This document shows positions 25,262-34,271 of a stretch of 64,000 bases of DNA, piece by piece. Source of the stretch: Synechococcus elongatus PCC 11801 (lineage in GTDB: Bacteria > Cyanobacteriota > Cyanobacteriia > Synechococcales > Synechococcaceae); NCBI RefSeq assembly GCF_003846445.2, contig NZ_CP030139.2:372001-436000 (forward strand), in the 5' to 3' direction. The stretch's first letter is position 1. Each line of letters opens with the position of its first letter. The position numbers were made by a program, and so were the translations under genes. Under the pieces are notes generated by a model. That model did no database searches. It worked only from the letters and a program-made list of their open reading frames with translations, and had not been told where the DNA came from.

Positions 25262-27838
25262 GTGTTTCCTCTGCGTTTTCCGCCTCGGTTTGCCAAAGCG
25301 CAGCAGTGGGCTGTGCTGGAAGCCTGCGCGATCGGACTCGTCTCAGGGGCGAGTGCCTTCCTGCTCAAACTGGGTGCAACTGGGGTTCAAGATCTGCGCG
25401 ATCGCCCAGGACTGCCGCTCGGTCTGCAGCTACTCCTGCCACCCATTCTGGGCGCGATCGCCGGTTGGTTGGTACAGCGCTTTGCCCCCGAAGCTGAGGG
25501 CAGCGGCATCAGTCAAGTGCAAGCCGCGCTGTCAGGCAGCCGTATCGCCTTGAACCTGCGGGTCGCGATCGTCAAAATTGCCAGCACGATGCTGGTGTTG
25601 GGCTCGGGGCTCCCTCTAGGGCGCCAAGGACCAACTGTGCAGGTGGGAGCCTCCCTTGCGGGGCAGATGAGCCAGTGGTTTCCCACGTCACCCGACTACC
25701 GACGACAGTTAATTGCTTCAGGGGCAGCAGCAGGACTGGCGGCAGGGTTTAACGCACCTCTGGCTGGCGTGATGTTGGTCCTTGAGCAGCTGCTCCACGA
25801 TGTCTCTAGCTTTACCCTCGGAACCGCAGTTCTTGCTGCCTTCATCGGCGCGGTCGTCTCGGGCATTCTCGGTAGCCAAAGCCTGAGTTTCAGCTCTGAA
25901 ATTGTGGCAGCTCCGGCTGCTTTGACCGTGCCAGAGCTGCCGGTGGTGCTGCTGTTGGGTCTGCTCGCCGGTGGCCTTGGCATTTTGTTTAATCGTGGCT
26001 TGGTGTTCAGTCAACGCTGCTATGAACGCTTGCCGGTCAAGGGTCTGCCGTGGCGAGTCGCGATCGCCAGTGGCATTTCAGCGCTGCTGCTGCTGGCTCT
26101 ACCTGTCGCGATGCGGCAAGGACTCAGCAACCCTTTTACAGTGACGATCCCGGATAGCAGCACGATCGCCCTCGTCATGTTGACGATCAACTTCGGGCTG
26201 ACGCTGGTTGCCGCTGGTTCTGGTGCCTCTGGCGGGATTTTTGCACCGGCCCTTGTGCTCGGCTCCAGTCTGGGGCTAGGCGTGGTGCTCTCCATTCAAG
26301 CGATCTTTCTACAGATTGGGATTCCTCTACGGATCGATGCGCCAGCAACCTATGCACTGGCGGGCATGGGCGCGATGTTTAGCGCCGTTACGCAAGGGCC
26401 CATCACCGCGATCGTGATTGTGTTTGAGATGACCCGCGATTTCAACGCGGTGCTGCCGCTGATGGTGGCCTCGATCACCGCCTATGGAATCGCTAGCCTC
26501 GGGCGATCGCCTAGCCAAACACCGGCACCTGAGTCCTTACCGACGCTCAATAGCAGCTTGGGGCTGACGGCGGCCCAAGTCATGGCCAGTCCTGTGGAAA
26601 CTCTGGAGGCGAACCAGCTCCTAACTGAGGTAATCCAGCACTTCAACCGTACGCACCATCGAGGTTTTCCTGTTACTCAGCAAGGCGTTCTGGTGGGCAT
26701 TGTCACCAGTTCTGACTTGGATGAGCACACCCTCAAAGGTCAGGACGACACAGTGCGGCTCCAAGATGTCATGACGCCCCATCCCTTGACCGTAACGCCG
26801 CAGGACAGCTTGGCCCATGTGCTCTACGTGCTGAATCGTTACCAGATCAGTCGCGTGCCCGTGGTCGATGGCCGCAAACTGGTGGGTATCATCACGCGGG
26901 CTGACATCATCCGAGCAGAGTCGGAGCTGTTGAGCGGTCAAGATATTGCAGCTGCCCCGATCGCACCTTCCTATGTTGCCTACGAAACGCGATCGCCCGC
27001 AACAGGTCAGGGACGACTGCTGGTGCTCTTAGCCAACCCCCGCACTGCTCAAGCACTCTTGCAATTTGCGGCGGGGCTCGCCAGTCTGCGCAACTACGAG
27101 TTGGAATGTCTGCATCTCATCCCCGTCTCTCGGGAAGCAGATCCATCGGAAACGGCTGTTTCCACACTCGGTGCTCGGCGGATGCTACAGCAGGCCGAGC
27201 GCTTAGGACGCCGCTGGCATATTCCTGTTCATACGCAAATCCGGGTTTGTCACGACCTGTCAGCGGCCATTCTGGAGACGATTAGTGATCGCCACATCAA
27301 CGAATTGGTGATGGGTTGGGGCGGCGGTGCATCACTGGCCCAGCGCCTGTTCCGCGAAGGTGTCGACCAGATTTTGCAGCAGGCGCCCTGCCGAGTGGTA
27401 TTGATCAAGCCTGGATCGACCTTCTTGGCGGCCGCCCCACTAGTCCAAGGCGATCACCCGACTCTCCCTCTGCGCCATTGGTTGATTCCTCTCAGTGCTC
27501 AAGTGCCCCAGACGGGGTTGGCAGAATCCTTGGAACAGCTCCTGCAGTTGATCCCCGATCCCGATCTCTCGCTCTGTCAGATTGACCTTCCTCGGCAAAC
27601 CGTTTCTGCCAAACGACTCCATCAGTTGCAGCGACGTTTAGAGAGCCGCCTCCGGCAACCGATTCAAGCCGATTTAATCTGTGCGCGATCGGTCACTTCA
27701 GCTCTGCTGGACTTGATGCGGAGTCGAGGCATTGAAGCCGTGATGTTGTCACTGACCTTAGAACAACTGCCAACGACCACCCTCTGGAAGGAACTCTTGG
27801 CGCAGGCACCGCAAACAGTGATTGTGCAAAGACGTTAA
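25262..27838 (+). CDS. ClC-type chloride channel/transporter with CBS and universal-stress domains
   Basis: 858 residues. The only possible upstream start is the GTG at 25262, since an in-frame TGA precedes it. Domains: ClC membrane domain (~1-420, about ten hydrophobic segments; motifs GSGLPLGRQGPT at 114-125 and FNAPLAGV at 163-170), two CBS domains (~435-560, adenosine-nucleotide sensors), then two universal-stress-like domains (~575-720 and 730-858). In the usual GREGP motif the gating Glu is Gln122, and the internal proton Glu of helix H is Gln176 (LEQL). Both suggest passive anion flow rather than H+/Cl- exchange. Long C-terminal USP domains on a ClC protein occur in cyanobacteria. Role in anion or osmotic homeostasis is inferred. 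Confidence 0.92.
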   Translation: MFPLRFPPRFAKAQQWAVLEACAIGLVSGASAFLLKLGATGVQDLRDRPGLPLGLQLLLPPILGAIAGWLVQRFAPEAEGSGISQVQAALSGSRIALNLRVAIVKIASTMLVLGSGLPLGRQGPTVQVGASLAGQMSQWFPTSPDYRRQLIASGAAAGLAAGFNAPLAGVMLVLEQLLHDVSSFTLGTAVLAAFIGAVVSGILGSQSLSFSSEIVAAPAALTVPELPVVLLLGLLAGGLGILFNRGLVFSQRCYERLPVKGLPWRVAIASGISALLLLALPVAMRQGLSNPFTVTIPDSSTIALVMLTINFGLTLVAAGSGASGGIFAPALVLGSSLGLGVVLSIQAIFLQIGIPLRIDAPATYALAGMGAMFSAVTQGPITAIVIVFEMTRDFNAVLPLMVASITAYGIASLGRSPSQTPAPESLPTLNSSLGLTAAQVMASPVETLEANQLLTEVIQHFNRTHHRGFPVTQQGVLVGIVTSSDLDEHTLKGQDDTVRLQDVMTPHPLTVTPQDSLAHVLYVLNRYQISRVPVVDGRKLVGIITRADIIRAESELLSGQDIAAAPIAPSYVAYETRSPATGQGRLLVLLANPRTAQALLQFAAGLASLRNYELECLHLIPVSREADPSETAVSTLGARRMLQQAERLGRRWHIPVHTQIRVCHDLSAAILETISDRHINELVMGWGGGASLAQRLFREGVDQILQQAPCRVVLIKPGSTFLAAAPLVQGDHPTLPLRHWLIPLSAQVPQTGLAESLEQLLQLIPDPDLSLCQIDLPRQTVSAKRLHQLQRRLESRLRQPIQADLICARSVTSALLDLMRSRGIEAVMLSLTLEQLPTTTLWKELLAQAPQTVIVQRR

Positions 27839-27920
27839 CACTGGGCAAAAATGATGTTCTTGCAGTTGTCAGTCCGGCATTGATCCTCGACACTGAAGGC
27901 AAACTGTTCGGCTGATTGGA

Positions 27921-28361
27921 ATGAAGCAGTTATTTTCGGGTATCCGTCAGGTTTGTTCACTGGCAGCCGTCTCGACCGTTGCTTGGCTCGGGTTTGCCAG
28001 CTTTGCAGAACCTGCCAGCGCGGAGCTGGTGATCTGCAATAAAACGCGTAAGGCTGTCAACCTTGCCGTTGGTTATAAAGAAGGCGACTCCTGGCGATCG
28101 CGGGGGTGGTATACCATCTCACCCCGAGGCTGTGAAACGGTTGTCGGTGGCCGACTCAGGCTGCGTTATTACTACTACTACGCAGAAAATACGGATGCCT
28201 CGCTGCTCTGGGAAGGTGACTACGAATTCTGTATTCGTGATCCTGAAGAGTTCTCAATTCTTGGCGATGAAAACTGCGAACGTCGCGGTTATATCACCCA
28301 AGGATTTGCAGAAATTGATACTAAAAATGCCAACGCTTTCACTCTTGACTTGACCGATTAG
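27921..28361 (+). CDS. Secreted DUF1036 protein
   Basis: 146 residues. Signal peptide with hydrophobic core and cleavage after EPASA, then one DUF1036 domain: ELVICNKTRKAVNLAVGYKEG, SRGWYTISPRGCETVVGG, and four cysteines that could make disulfides (CNK, GCE, FCIRD, NCERRG). The domain occurs in periplasmic or exported proteins of unknown function. It is 82 bp downstream of the ClC gene and convergent with the histidine kinase; an inverted repeat made of GCGATCGC-containing arms lies in the gap. Confidence 0.88.
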   Translation: MKQLFSGIRQVCSLAAVSTVAWLGFASFAEPASAELVICNKTRKAVNLAVGYKEGDSWRSRGWYTISPRGCETVVGGRLRLRYYYYYAENTDASLLWEGDYEFCIRDPEEFSILGDENCERRGYITQGFAEIDTKNANAFTLDLTD

Positions 28362-28380
28362 ACTTTGGCTGAAATCATGA

Positions 28381-28422
28381 CTGCGATCGCCGAGGATTCA
28401 TCATCTAATCAGGCGATCGCAG
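28381..28422. repeat. Inverted repeat built from two HIP1 octamers
   Basis: Perfect 11-bp arms (CTGCGATCGCC / GGCGATCGCAG) with a 20-nt interior, located in the 76-bp gap between two convergent genes. Each arm contains a whole HIP1 octamer, with matching flanks. May work as a transcript-end hairpin; no T run follows. Confidence 0.55.
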
Positions 28423-28437
28423 GTTCAATCCGCTCAT

Positions 28438-29733
28438 TCAATCCGGTTGCTGGAGCGGCAACCAAACGATGGCAGTCGTTCCCTGTCCCAGCTGACTGCG
28501 CAACTGAATTTTGCCGTGGTGTTGCTCAACGATGGCCTTAGCGATCGCCAGCCCCAGCCCTGAACCGCCGCGATCGCGGGGTCGGCGGGCTGGATCAGCT
28601 CGGTAGAACCGTTCGAAGACGTGGGGTAGTGTCTCGGGGCTGATGCCAATGCCGCTGTCGCGAACTTCCACCTGTAAACCCTGATTCTGGGGTTGAACCT
28701 GCACCGTTACCTGCCCAGGAGCGAGGGTATATTGCAGGGCATTGGCAATCAAATTAGTAAACAAGCGCGCCAATTGTTCCCGTATGCCCGTCAGTTGCAG
28801 GGGTTGATCCGTATCGGGCAGTTGCAGATCCAAGCTCACACCCTGGTCTTGGGCCGTGAGGCTTTGCTCTTCCACAACTTCGAGCAGCAACGCATCGAGG
28901 TCTAAGTTCTGAACCGGCGCTGGTTGCTGAAGGCCACTGTCTTGGCGGGCGAGAAACAGTAAGTCATCCACGAGGCTGCCCAGGCGGCGCGTCAGGCGTT
29001 CGACTACCTGCAAGACCTGTTGTTGCTCGGGTGCCAAGCTCTGCGGCTCGGTCAGCGCTGCCTGCACATTGGCCTGAATCGTGGCGATTGGATTGCGCAG
29101 CTCATGGGAGGCATCAGCCGTGAACTGCTTGAGCTGCCCGTAGGATTCGTAGACCGGTCGCATTGCCAAACCCGAGAGAAACCAGCCTGTCGCTGCCACC
29201 GCCACCAACATCAGCGCACTGCCAAAGCTCAGATCGATCAGCAGTTGCTGGGTGGGGGCGCTGACCTCAAACCAAGGATGGCTGACGCGCAGGTAACCCA
29301 ACAATTGGCGATCGAAAATGACCGGTTCGGTCAGCTGACGGACCAAGGCGGGTTCATCGTAGGGGCTGGGATAACTGACCGTTTCAGCCCGACGACTGGG
29401 AGCGAGGGGCACAGACAAGGGGGCATCCAAAGTGCTCCACAGCCGATCGCCGCTTGGACTGAACCATTCCAGGTCAATGCGATCGGCTTCGGCACTGGCC
29501 TCGCGGCTACGAAAGCTAATCTCGAGGTTGACCTGAGGGGCTCGATCTGGGCCTGTGGGTTCAATGACCAGCGATCGCTCGATCACCTCGACGACATGGT
29601 TCAAGGTGTCATCCACCCGATCGATGAGGGTGCCGCGCACATAGACATAGGCACTGACGGCAAAAGCAAAGAGGAGAATGGCGGTCAGGAGGGTGTACCA
29701 AAGTGCAAGGCGGCGGCGCGTCGCAGAAAACAT
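28438..29733 (-). CDS. Sensor histidine kinase
   Basis: 431 residues from ATG 29733; the frame also opens at 29778. Two membrane segments (about 10-33 and a second near 150-175) enclose a periplasmic sensor region of ~115 residues. No obvious HAMP domain: the phosphoacceptor box FTADASHELRNPIATI follows the second segment closely (AMRPVYESYGQLKQ). The ATPase domain has N, G1 and G2 boxes (LIANALQYT, DSGIGI, GGSGLGLAIAKAI). Organisation resembles cyanobacterial metal/redox kinases RppB or NrsS, but this is only likeness. There is no response regulator next to it, so it is an orphan. Confidence 0.93.
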   Translation of the reverse strand: MFSATRRRLALWYTLLTAILLFAFAVSAYVYVRGTLIDRVDDTLNHVVEVIERSLVIEPTGPDRAPQVNLEISFRSREASAEADRIDLEWFSPSGDRLWSTLDAPLSVPLAPSRRAETVSYPSPYDEPALVRQLTEPVIFDRQLLGYLRVSHPWFEVSAPTQQLLIDLSFGSALMLVAVAATGWFLSGLAMRPVYESYGQLKQFTADASHELRNPIATIQANVQAALTEPQSLAPEQQQVLQVVERLTRRLGSLVDDLLFLARQDSGLQQPAPVQNLDLDALLLEVVEEQSLTAQDQGVSLDLQLPDTDQPLQLTGIREQLARLFTNLIANALQYTLAPGQVTVQVQPQNQGLQVEVRDSGIGISPETLPHVFERFYRADPARRPRDRGGSGLGLAIAKAIVEQHHGKIQLRSQLGQGTTAIVWLPLQQPD

Positions 29734-30097
29734 GGCGCAACAGCAGGGAGCGATCGCCTTTGATCGTGGCATGCTCACTCAGCCAGCAACGGCAGCACTG
29801 TTGCAGCCGAGCCGCTAGTCTAGGGGCTGCGCTGCCAGGGGTTCCATGATGCCCGATGATTGATTGCCCTTTTTGGCTGGAATTGCCGTGCAGGTGATCT
29901 CTCTCTGCTGGTCGGCAGCCACCGAGATGGGGACACGCTGACCGGGGCAGCGATCGCAGGATCGCCGTCCTCCAGAGTCGAACTTGGGCAGCCACTGAGT
30001 CCTGAAAACCTGAAATTGCTAGGCTTGTGCTGGATTTGACAGACAGGTCCTGAGCAGATCTCGCAGAGTCGTGCCGATCCTTGAGGAGCGATCGCCT
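29734..30097. other. Spacer between histidine kinase and amidase genes
   Basis: 364 bp between divergent genes. A TTGACA hexamer lies at 30036-30041, about 60 bp before the amidase start, but no good -10 follows at the right distance. No gene seen. Confidence 0.4.
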
Positions 30098-30880
30098 GTG
30101 TCCAGGCTCATGGCAGCGTTATCCAAGCGCCGATTCTGGCAACGGCTGGGGTGTCTACTGCTGTTCTTAGGGGTGCTGATAACGGGCGTCCTGTTGCACG
30201 ACGGACAGCAGTCGCAATCGATCGTGACCTTGCCAACAGCGATCGCGTTTCAACAGTTTTTCCTACGCCCAGCTCCCGAATTAGCTGATCTCACACCTAA
30301 ATTTGAAATCGCTTGGGCCCATCCCAACAACTACGGCGATCGCCTCCGCTTCAACGCTGATGGCAGCCTAGTCGATAACGAGCCTTTGATTGTCCTGCAT
30401 GAAACGGTTTACTCGGCGGAGTCAGCGGTCGACTGGTTCCGACAAGGAGATTTAGGGGCCGAAGCGGCCAGTTACCACGCCATCATTCGCCGCAATGGCA
30501 CGATCATTTCCATCGTCCCTGCTCAAGACAAAGCTTATGGCGCGGCAGAGTCGGGTTTTCCCACAGCAGAAGGGATTGAAACCCTCTATGGTGACCCGCA
30601 GGAACCCCCGTCTGTGAACAGTTTTGCCTACCACATCTCCCTGGAAACGCCGCTGGACGGCCAGGATGCCGAACTGACTCACAGCGGCTACACCGCAGCG
30701 CAGTATCGTAGCCTCGCTTGGTTGATTGCCCAGACAGAAGTGCCCGCTGAGCGGATCACGACCCACCGAGAGGTGGATCTATCTGGAGAACGAATTGACC
30801 CCCGTAGTTTCGAACGCGATCGCCTGCTTGCCCAACTCAGCCAATTGCGCGATCGCCTGGCGAGCGTGCCCCCTGCCTGA
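30098..30880 (+). CDS. N-acetylmuramoyl-L-alanine amidase (amidase_2/PGRP type), membrane-anchored
   Basis: 260 residues from a GTG at 30098; this start is chosen because GAGGAG lies 9 nt before it, while the GTG at 30071 has no ribosome-binding site. One N-terminal membrane segment (LGCLLLFLGVLITGVLLH) then a periplasmic amidase_2 domain. Zinc ligand candidates: LIVLHET (His), ASYHAIIRRNG (His) and TTHREVDLSGERIDP (His and Asp). It would cut the amide between MurNAc and L-Ala in peptidoglycan during growth or division. Located 46 bp before selO. Confidence 0.88.
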   Translation: MSRLMAALSKRRFWQRLGCLLLFLGVLITGVLLHDGQQSQSIVTLPTAIAFQQFFLRPAPELADLTPKFEIAWAHPNNYGDRLRFNADGSLVDNEPLIVLHETVYSAESAVDWFRQGDLGAEAASYHAIIRRNGTIISIVPAQDKAYGAAESGFPTAEGIETLYGDPQEPPSVNSFAYHISLETPLDGQDAELTHSGYTAAQYRSLAWLIAQTEVPAERITTHREVDLSGERIDPRSFERDRLLAQLSQLRDRLASVPPA

Positions 30881-30926
30881 TTGAGTCATTCGTGATTCAG
30901 CTGGCTGGAAACGCTCTAATAGAGGA

Positions 30927-32405
30927 ATGCCTAGCACTAATCCCTTCCTGACCCTGCCCTACGAACCCGCTTTTGCCAGCTTGGGCAGTGAGTTCTCCGA
31001 TCCCGTGGAAGCCGCCACTTTTCCACTGCATCAACTGCGATTCCGTAACGATCGCCTGCTTCCCACCCTTGGGTTAGACCCCGCAGCGGTGACAGATGAA
31101 CACTTCATTGAGGCATTTGGCCGCTTTGAAGGGCGATCGCCTTTGCTGGCGATGCGTTACCACGGCTATCAATTCGGGATCTACAACCCAGACTTGGGCG
31201 ATGGCCGGGGCTTTCTCTATGGCCAAGTGCGGGGACGCGATGGCTGGCTCTACGACTTGGGAACCAAGGGATCTGGACGGACGCCCTACTCGCGGGGGGG
31301 CGATGGTCGTCTGACCCTGAAAGGTGGTGTGCGCGAGGTCTTGGCCTCAGAATTTCTGCAGCGCCTCGGGGTGCGGACGGGGCGTTGCTTCAGTCTGATC
31401 GAGACGGGAGAGCAACTCTGGCGCGGCGATGAACCCTCGCCCACACGATCGTCGGTGATGGTGCGCTTCAATCGCACCCATATCCGCTTTGGCACCTTCG
31501 AGCGCCTGCACTACTTCCAGCGCAAGGACCTGGTGCGGCAACTGCTCGATCATGTGATCGCGACCTACTATCCCCACCTGCTCGGTGATCCGGAGGCTGA
31601 TGCCAAGTTCTACGCAGAACTGACGGAGCGAACCGCAGACTTGGCAGCGCAGTGGATGGCCGCAGGTTTCTGCCACGCGGTCTTAAACACTGACAACCTT
31701 TCGATTGTGGGCGAGAGCTTCGACTATGGCCCCTGGGCGTTTCTCGATCGCTTCGACCCGAAATTCACCGCTGCCTACTTCGATCACAGTGGCCGCTATC
31801 GCTACGAGAACCAGCCCGGCATCTGCCAGCTCAACCTGGAGTTACTGCAAGTGCCCTTGGGCATGGTGATGTCGGCGGCCGATCTGGAAGCTGGAATCGC
31901 CGGTTTTGGCGATCGCTACCAAGCAACCTACAGCCGTTTGATACTGCGGCGTCTGGGCTTTGAAGCCGATCAGCTCCATTCAGCGATCGCGGATGACTTG
32001 ATCATTGCCACCCTGCAACTGCTGCTGCAGGCTCCGATTGGTTACAACGAGTTTTTTGCACAGCTTCGGACTCACTTCCAACCCGGTTGGCGCGGCGATC
32101 TCAGTGCGATCGTGCCCGACTGGATCGCAACTAATCGCGAGACATTGCCAGAAGCCCAGTGGCAAGCTTGGCGCGATCGCTACCACCAAGTACTAACGCA
32201 TCTACCCGAGTCGCAACTGCCGCTCATTCAGCAGCAGCTCGCCCAAGCCAATCCAGAGATTGCACCCATCCGGCCGGTGGTTGAATCCGTTTGGGACCCG
32301 ATCGCAATCGATGACAACTGGGAGCCATTAGAAGCGCTGCTCAATCGCTGGCGGCACGACGTAACCGTCGCCGATGATGATGCCGGCGTGCCAAGTTCAA
32401 GCTGA
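30927..32405 (+). CDS. selO: SelO/YdiU family protein adenylyltransferase
   Basis: 492 residues, the normal length. The pseudokinase fold transfers AMP from ATP to Ser/Thr/Tyr of proteins (AMPylation), as shown for SelO in bacteria and mitochondria. Typical segments: [20 protein letters not shown] (ATP-binding lysine and loop), [30 protein letters not shown] (catalytic-loop Asn/Asp) and [12 protein letters not shown]. Homologues usually carry Cys or Sec near the C-terminus; this one ends in Gly-Val-Pro-Ser-Ser-Ser without cysteine. Its last 65 bp overlap the convergent DUF2062 gene. Confidence 0.95.
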   Translation: MPSTNPFLTLPYEPAFASLGSEFSDPVEAATFPLHQLRFRNDRLLPTLGLDPAAVTDEHFIEAFGRFEGRSPLLAMRYHGYQFGIYNPDLGDGRGFLYGQVRGRDGWLYDLGTKGSGRTPYSRGGDGRLTLKGGVREVLASEFLQRLGVRTGRCFSLIETGEQLWRGDEPSPTRSSVMVRFNRTHIRFGTFERLHYFQRKDLVRQLLDHVIATYYPHLLGDPEADAKFYAELTERTADLAAQWMAAGFCHAVLNTDNLSIVGESFDYGPWAFLDRFDPKFTAAYFDHSGRYRYENQPGICQLNLELLQVPLGMVMSAADLEAGIAGFGDRYQATYSRLILRRLGFEADQLHSAIADDLIIATLQLLLQAPIGYNEFFAQLRTHFQPGWRGDLSAIVPDWIATNRETLPEAQWQAWRDRYHQVLTHLPESQLPLIQQQLAQANPEIAPIRPVVESVWDPIAIDDNWEPLEALLNRWRHDVTVADDDAGVPSSS

Positions 32406-32847
32406 TCCAGTAGGCCGCAAAGCCTAGGGCGATTGCCACCAGCACACTCCCCAGCATGAGGGCGTGCAGGAAATCGCTGCCCAATTCCTGTAGGGATTGC
32501 CAAGAGCTCAGTTTTTCCAGAGTCAGCAGGCGGTTATCCGTGGGCAGAAACAATCGTCCCAGCTGGAAATTGAAGCTGAACAGCGGCAGATAGGTGAAGG
32601 GATTGCTAATCCAGGTGGCGGCGGCAGCCAGAACTTTGTTGCCCCGCAGCAAGGTGGCGAGACTGACCCCGATCAAAATTTGTAGTCCAAACAGCGGGAA
32701 ACAGCCTGCAAACACGCCAAGGCCAATGCCTCGCGCCAGAGCTTTTGGGCAAGCTTCAAGGCGCAACGCTCGATAATACCAATAGCGGCAGCGGCGTTGC
32801 CAACGTTGCTGCCAAGTGTATCGACGCTGGCGGGCGGATAATAACAC
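32341..32847 (-). CDS. DUF2062 membrane protein
   Basis: 168 residues, GTG start at 32847 (the only usable start). Basic N-terminus ([21 protein letters not shown]), then the DUF2062 hallmarks [17 protein letters not shown] and [17 protein letters not shown], and about three hydrophobic segments with a His/Arg-rich tail ([11 protein letters not shown]). An integral membrane protein of unknown function; some members stand next to glycosyltransferases. Its 3' end overlaps selO on the other strand by 65 bp and its start is only 28 bp from that of the divergent mnmE, so the two promoters must overlap the coding regions. Confidence 0.85.
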   Translation of the reverse strand: MLLSARQRRYTWQQRWQRRCRYWYYRALRLEACPKALARGIGLGVFAGCFPLFGLQILIGVSLATLLRGNKVLAAAATWISNPFTYLPLFSFNFQLGRLFLPTDNRLLTLEKLSSWQSLQELGSDFLHALMLGSVLVAIALGFAAYWISLNLARRHHHRRRLRRAASD

Positions 32848-32875
32848 CGGAACCGTTGCTCCTCATTCAGCTCGC

Positions 32876-34264
32876 ATGGTCGGTTTTTCGGGCGATACTA
32901 TAGCCGCGATCGCCACTGCCATTGTTCCCCAACAGGGAAGCGTTGGCATTGTGCGGCTTTCGGGTGCAGCTGCGACCAGCATCGCTCGCCAGATTTTCCA
33001 GATTGCGGGCCAACAGCCCTGGGAAAGCCACCGCATTCTCTACGGTTATATCCGCGATCCCGAGTCGGGGGCGCTGATTGATGAAGCGCTGTTATTGCCA
33101 ATGCTGACACCCCGCTCCTACACGCGGGAAGACGTGGTCGAGTTGCACTGCCACGGCGGTTTGATGCCAGTTCAGCAGACGCTGCAACTCTGTATTCGCG
33201 CTGGCGCAAGACTAGCGGAGCCAGGGGAATTTACCCTGCGAGCCTTTTTGAATGGCCGCTTGGATCTCAGTCAGGCCGAGAGCATTGCTGATTTGATCGC
33301 TGCCCAGTCGCCTCAAGCGGCACAGGCTGCACTGGGGAGCTTGCAGGGCAAGTTGGGGCACCCAATTCGCCAGCTCCGCGATCGCTGCTTGGACATTTTG
33401 GCGGAAGTCGAAGCCCGCATCGATTTCGAAGACGATCTACCACCCTTGGACTTGGAGGCGATCGCGGATCAATTAACGGCAGCAGGGGCTGAACTCCAAG
33501 CAATTCTGGCCACTGCCGATCGCGGGGAGCTACTGCGCACTGGCCTAAAGGTCGCGATCGTAGGACGGCCCAATGTCGGTAAATCCAGCTTGCTTAATGC
33601 TTGGAGTCGCTGCGATCGCGCCATCGTCACGGATCTGCCGGGTACTACCCGTGATTTGGTGGAATCGCAGCTGGTTGTCGGTGGGATTCCGGTGCAAGTC
33701 CTTGATACCGCTGGTATCCGCGAAACCAGCGATCAGGTCGAGCAAATTGGGGTCGAGCGATCGCGCCGAGCCGCTCAGTCAGCTGACCTAGTACTGCTGA
33801 CGATCGATGCCAGCGTCGGTTGGACAGCAGCGGATCAAGTCATTCTCGAGGCTGTCGGCGATCGCCCCATCCTGTTAGTGATCAACAAACGCGATCGCCT
33901 TTCAGAAGCAGAACGCAACGCGATCGCCCTGCCACAGCAGGAGTTTAAAGCGATCGTTTGGACGGCAGCTGCTCAGCAACAAGGCATTGAGGATTTGGAA
34001 GCAGCGATTCTGGCAGCAGTCGGCACCGGCGACTTAACCAGCGCCAATTGGGATTGGGCCTTGAATCAACGGCAAGTTGCCGCCCTGACAGCTGCTCAAA
34101 CTGCCCTGCGACGTGTTGAAGAAACTCTGCAAGCGCAGCTTCCCCTCGACTTTTGGACGATTGATCTCCGAGAAGCGATCGCGGCACTCGGTTCAATCAC
34201 AGGCGAAGAGATCGCCGAATCGATGTTGGATTTAATCTTCAGCCGCTTTTGTATCGGCAAATAA
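32876..34264 (+). CDS. mnmE: tRNA uridine-5-carboxymethylaminomethyl modification GTPase MnmE
   Basis: 462 residues from ATG 32876 ([22 protein letters not shown] is the conserved N-terminus; a longer frame from 32816 covers the divergent gene's start and is rejected). Domains: N-terminal tetrahydrofolate-binding dimerisation domain, helical domain, and inserted G domain ([31 protein letters not shown]), ending in the invariant FCIGK, which contains the catalytic cysteine. With MnmG it makes the cmnm5U34 modification of tRNA wobble uridines. Downstream gene is convergent, 7 bp away. Confidence 0.97.
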   Translation: MVGFSGDTIAAIATAIVPQQGSVGIVRLSGAAATSIARQIFQIAGQQPWESHRILYGYIRDPESGALIDEALLLPMLTPRSYTREDVVELHCHGGLMPVQQTLQLCIRAGARLAEPGEFTLRAFLNGRLDLSQAESIADLIAAQSPQAAQAALGSLQGKLGHPIRQLRDRCLDILAEVEARIDFEDDLPPLDLEAIADQLTAAGAELQAILATADRGELLRTGLKVAIVGRPNVGKSSLLNAWSRCDRAIVTDLPGTTRDLVESQLVVGGIPVQVLDTAGIRETSDQVEQIGVERSRRAAQSADLVLLTIDASVGWTAADQVILEAVGDRPILLVINKRDRLSEAERNAIALPQQEFKAIVWTAAAQQQGIEDLEAAILAAVGTGDLTSANWDWALNQRQVAALTAAQTALRRVEETLQAQLPLDFWTIDLREAIAALGSITGEEIAESMLDLIFSRFCIGK

Positions 34265-34271
34265 GCGGAGG

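Noticed and set aside
29020-29763. 247-codon plus-strand open frame
   Set aside because: Antisense to the histidine kinase gene, whose motifs are all intact.
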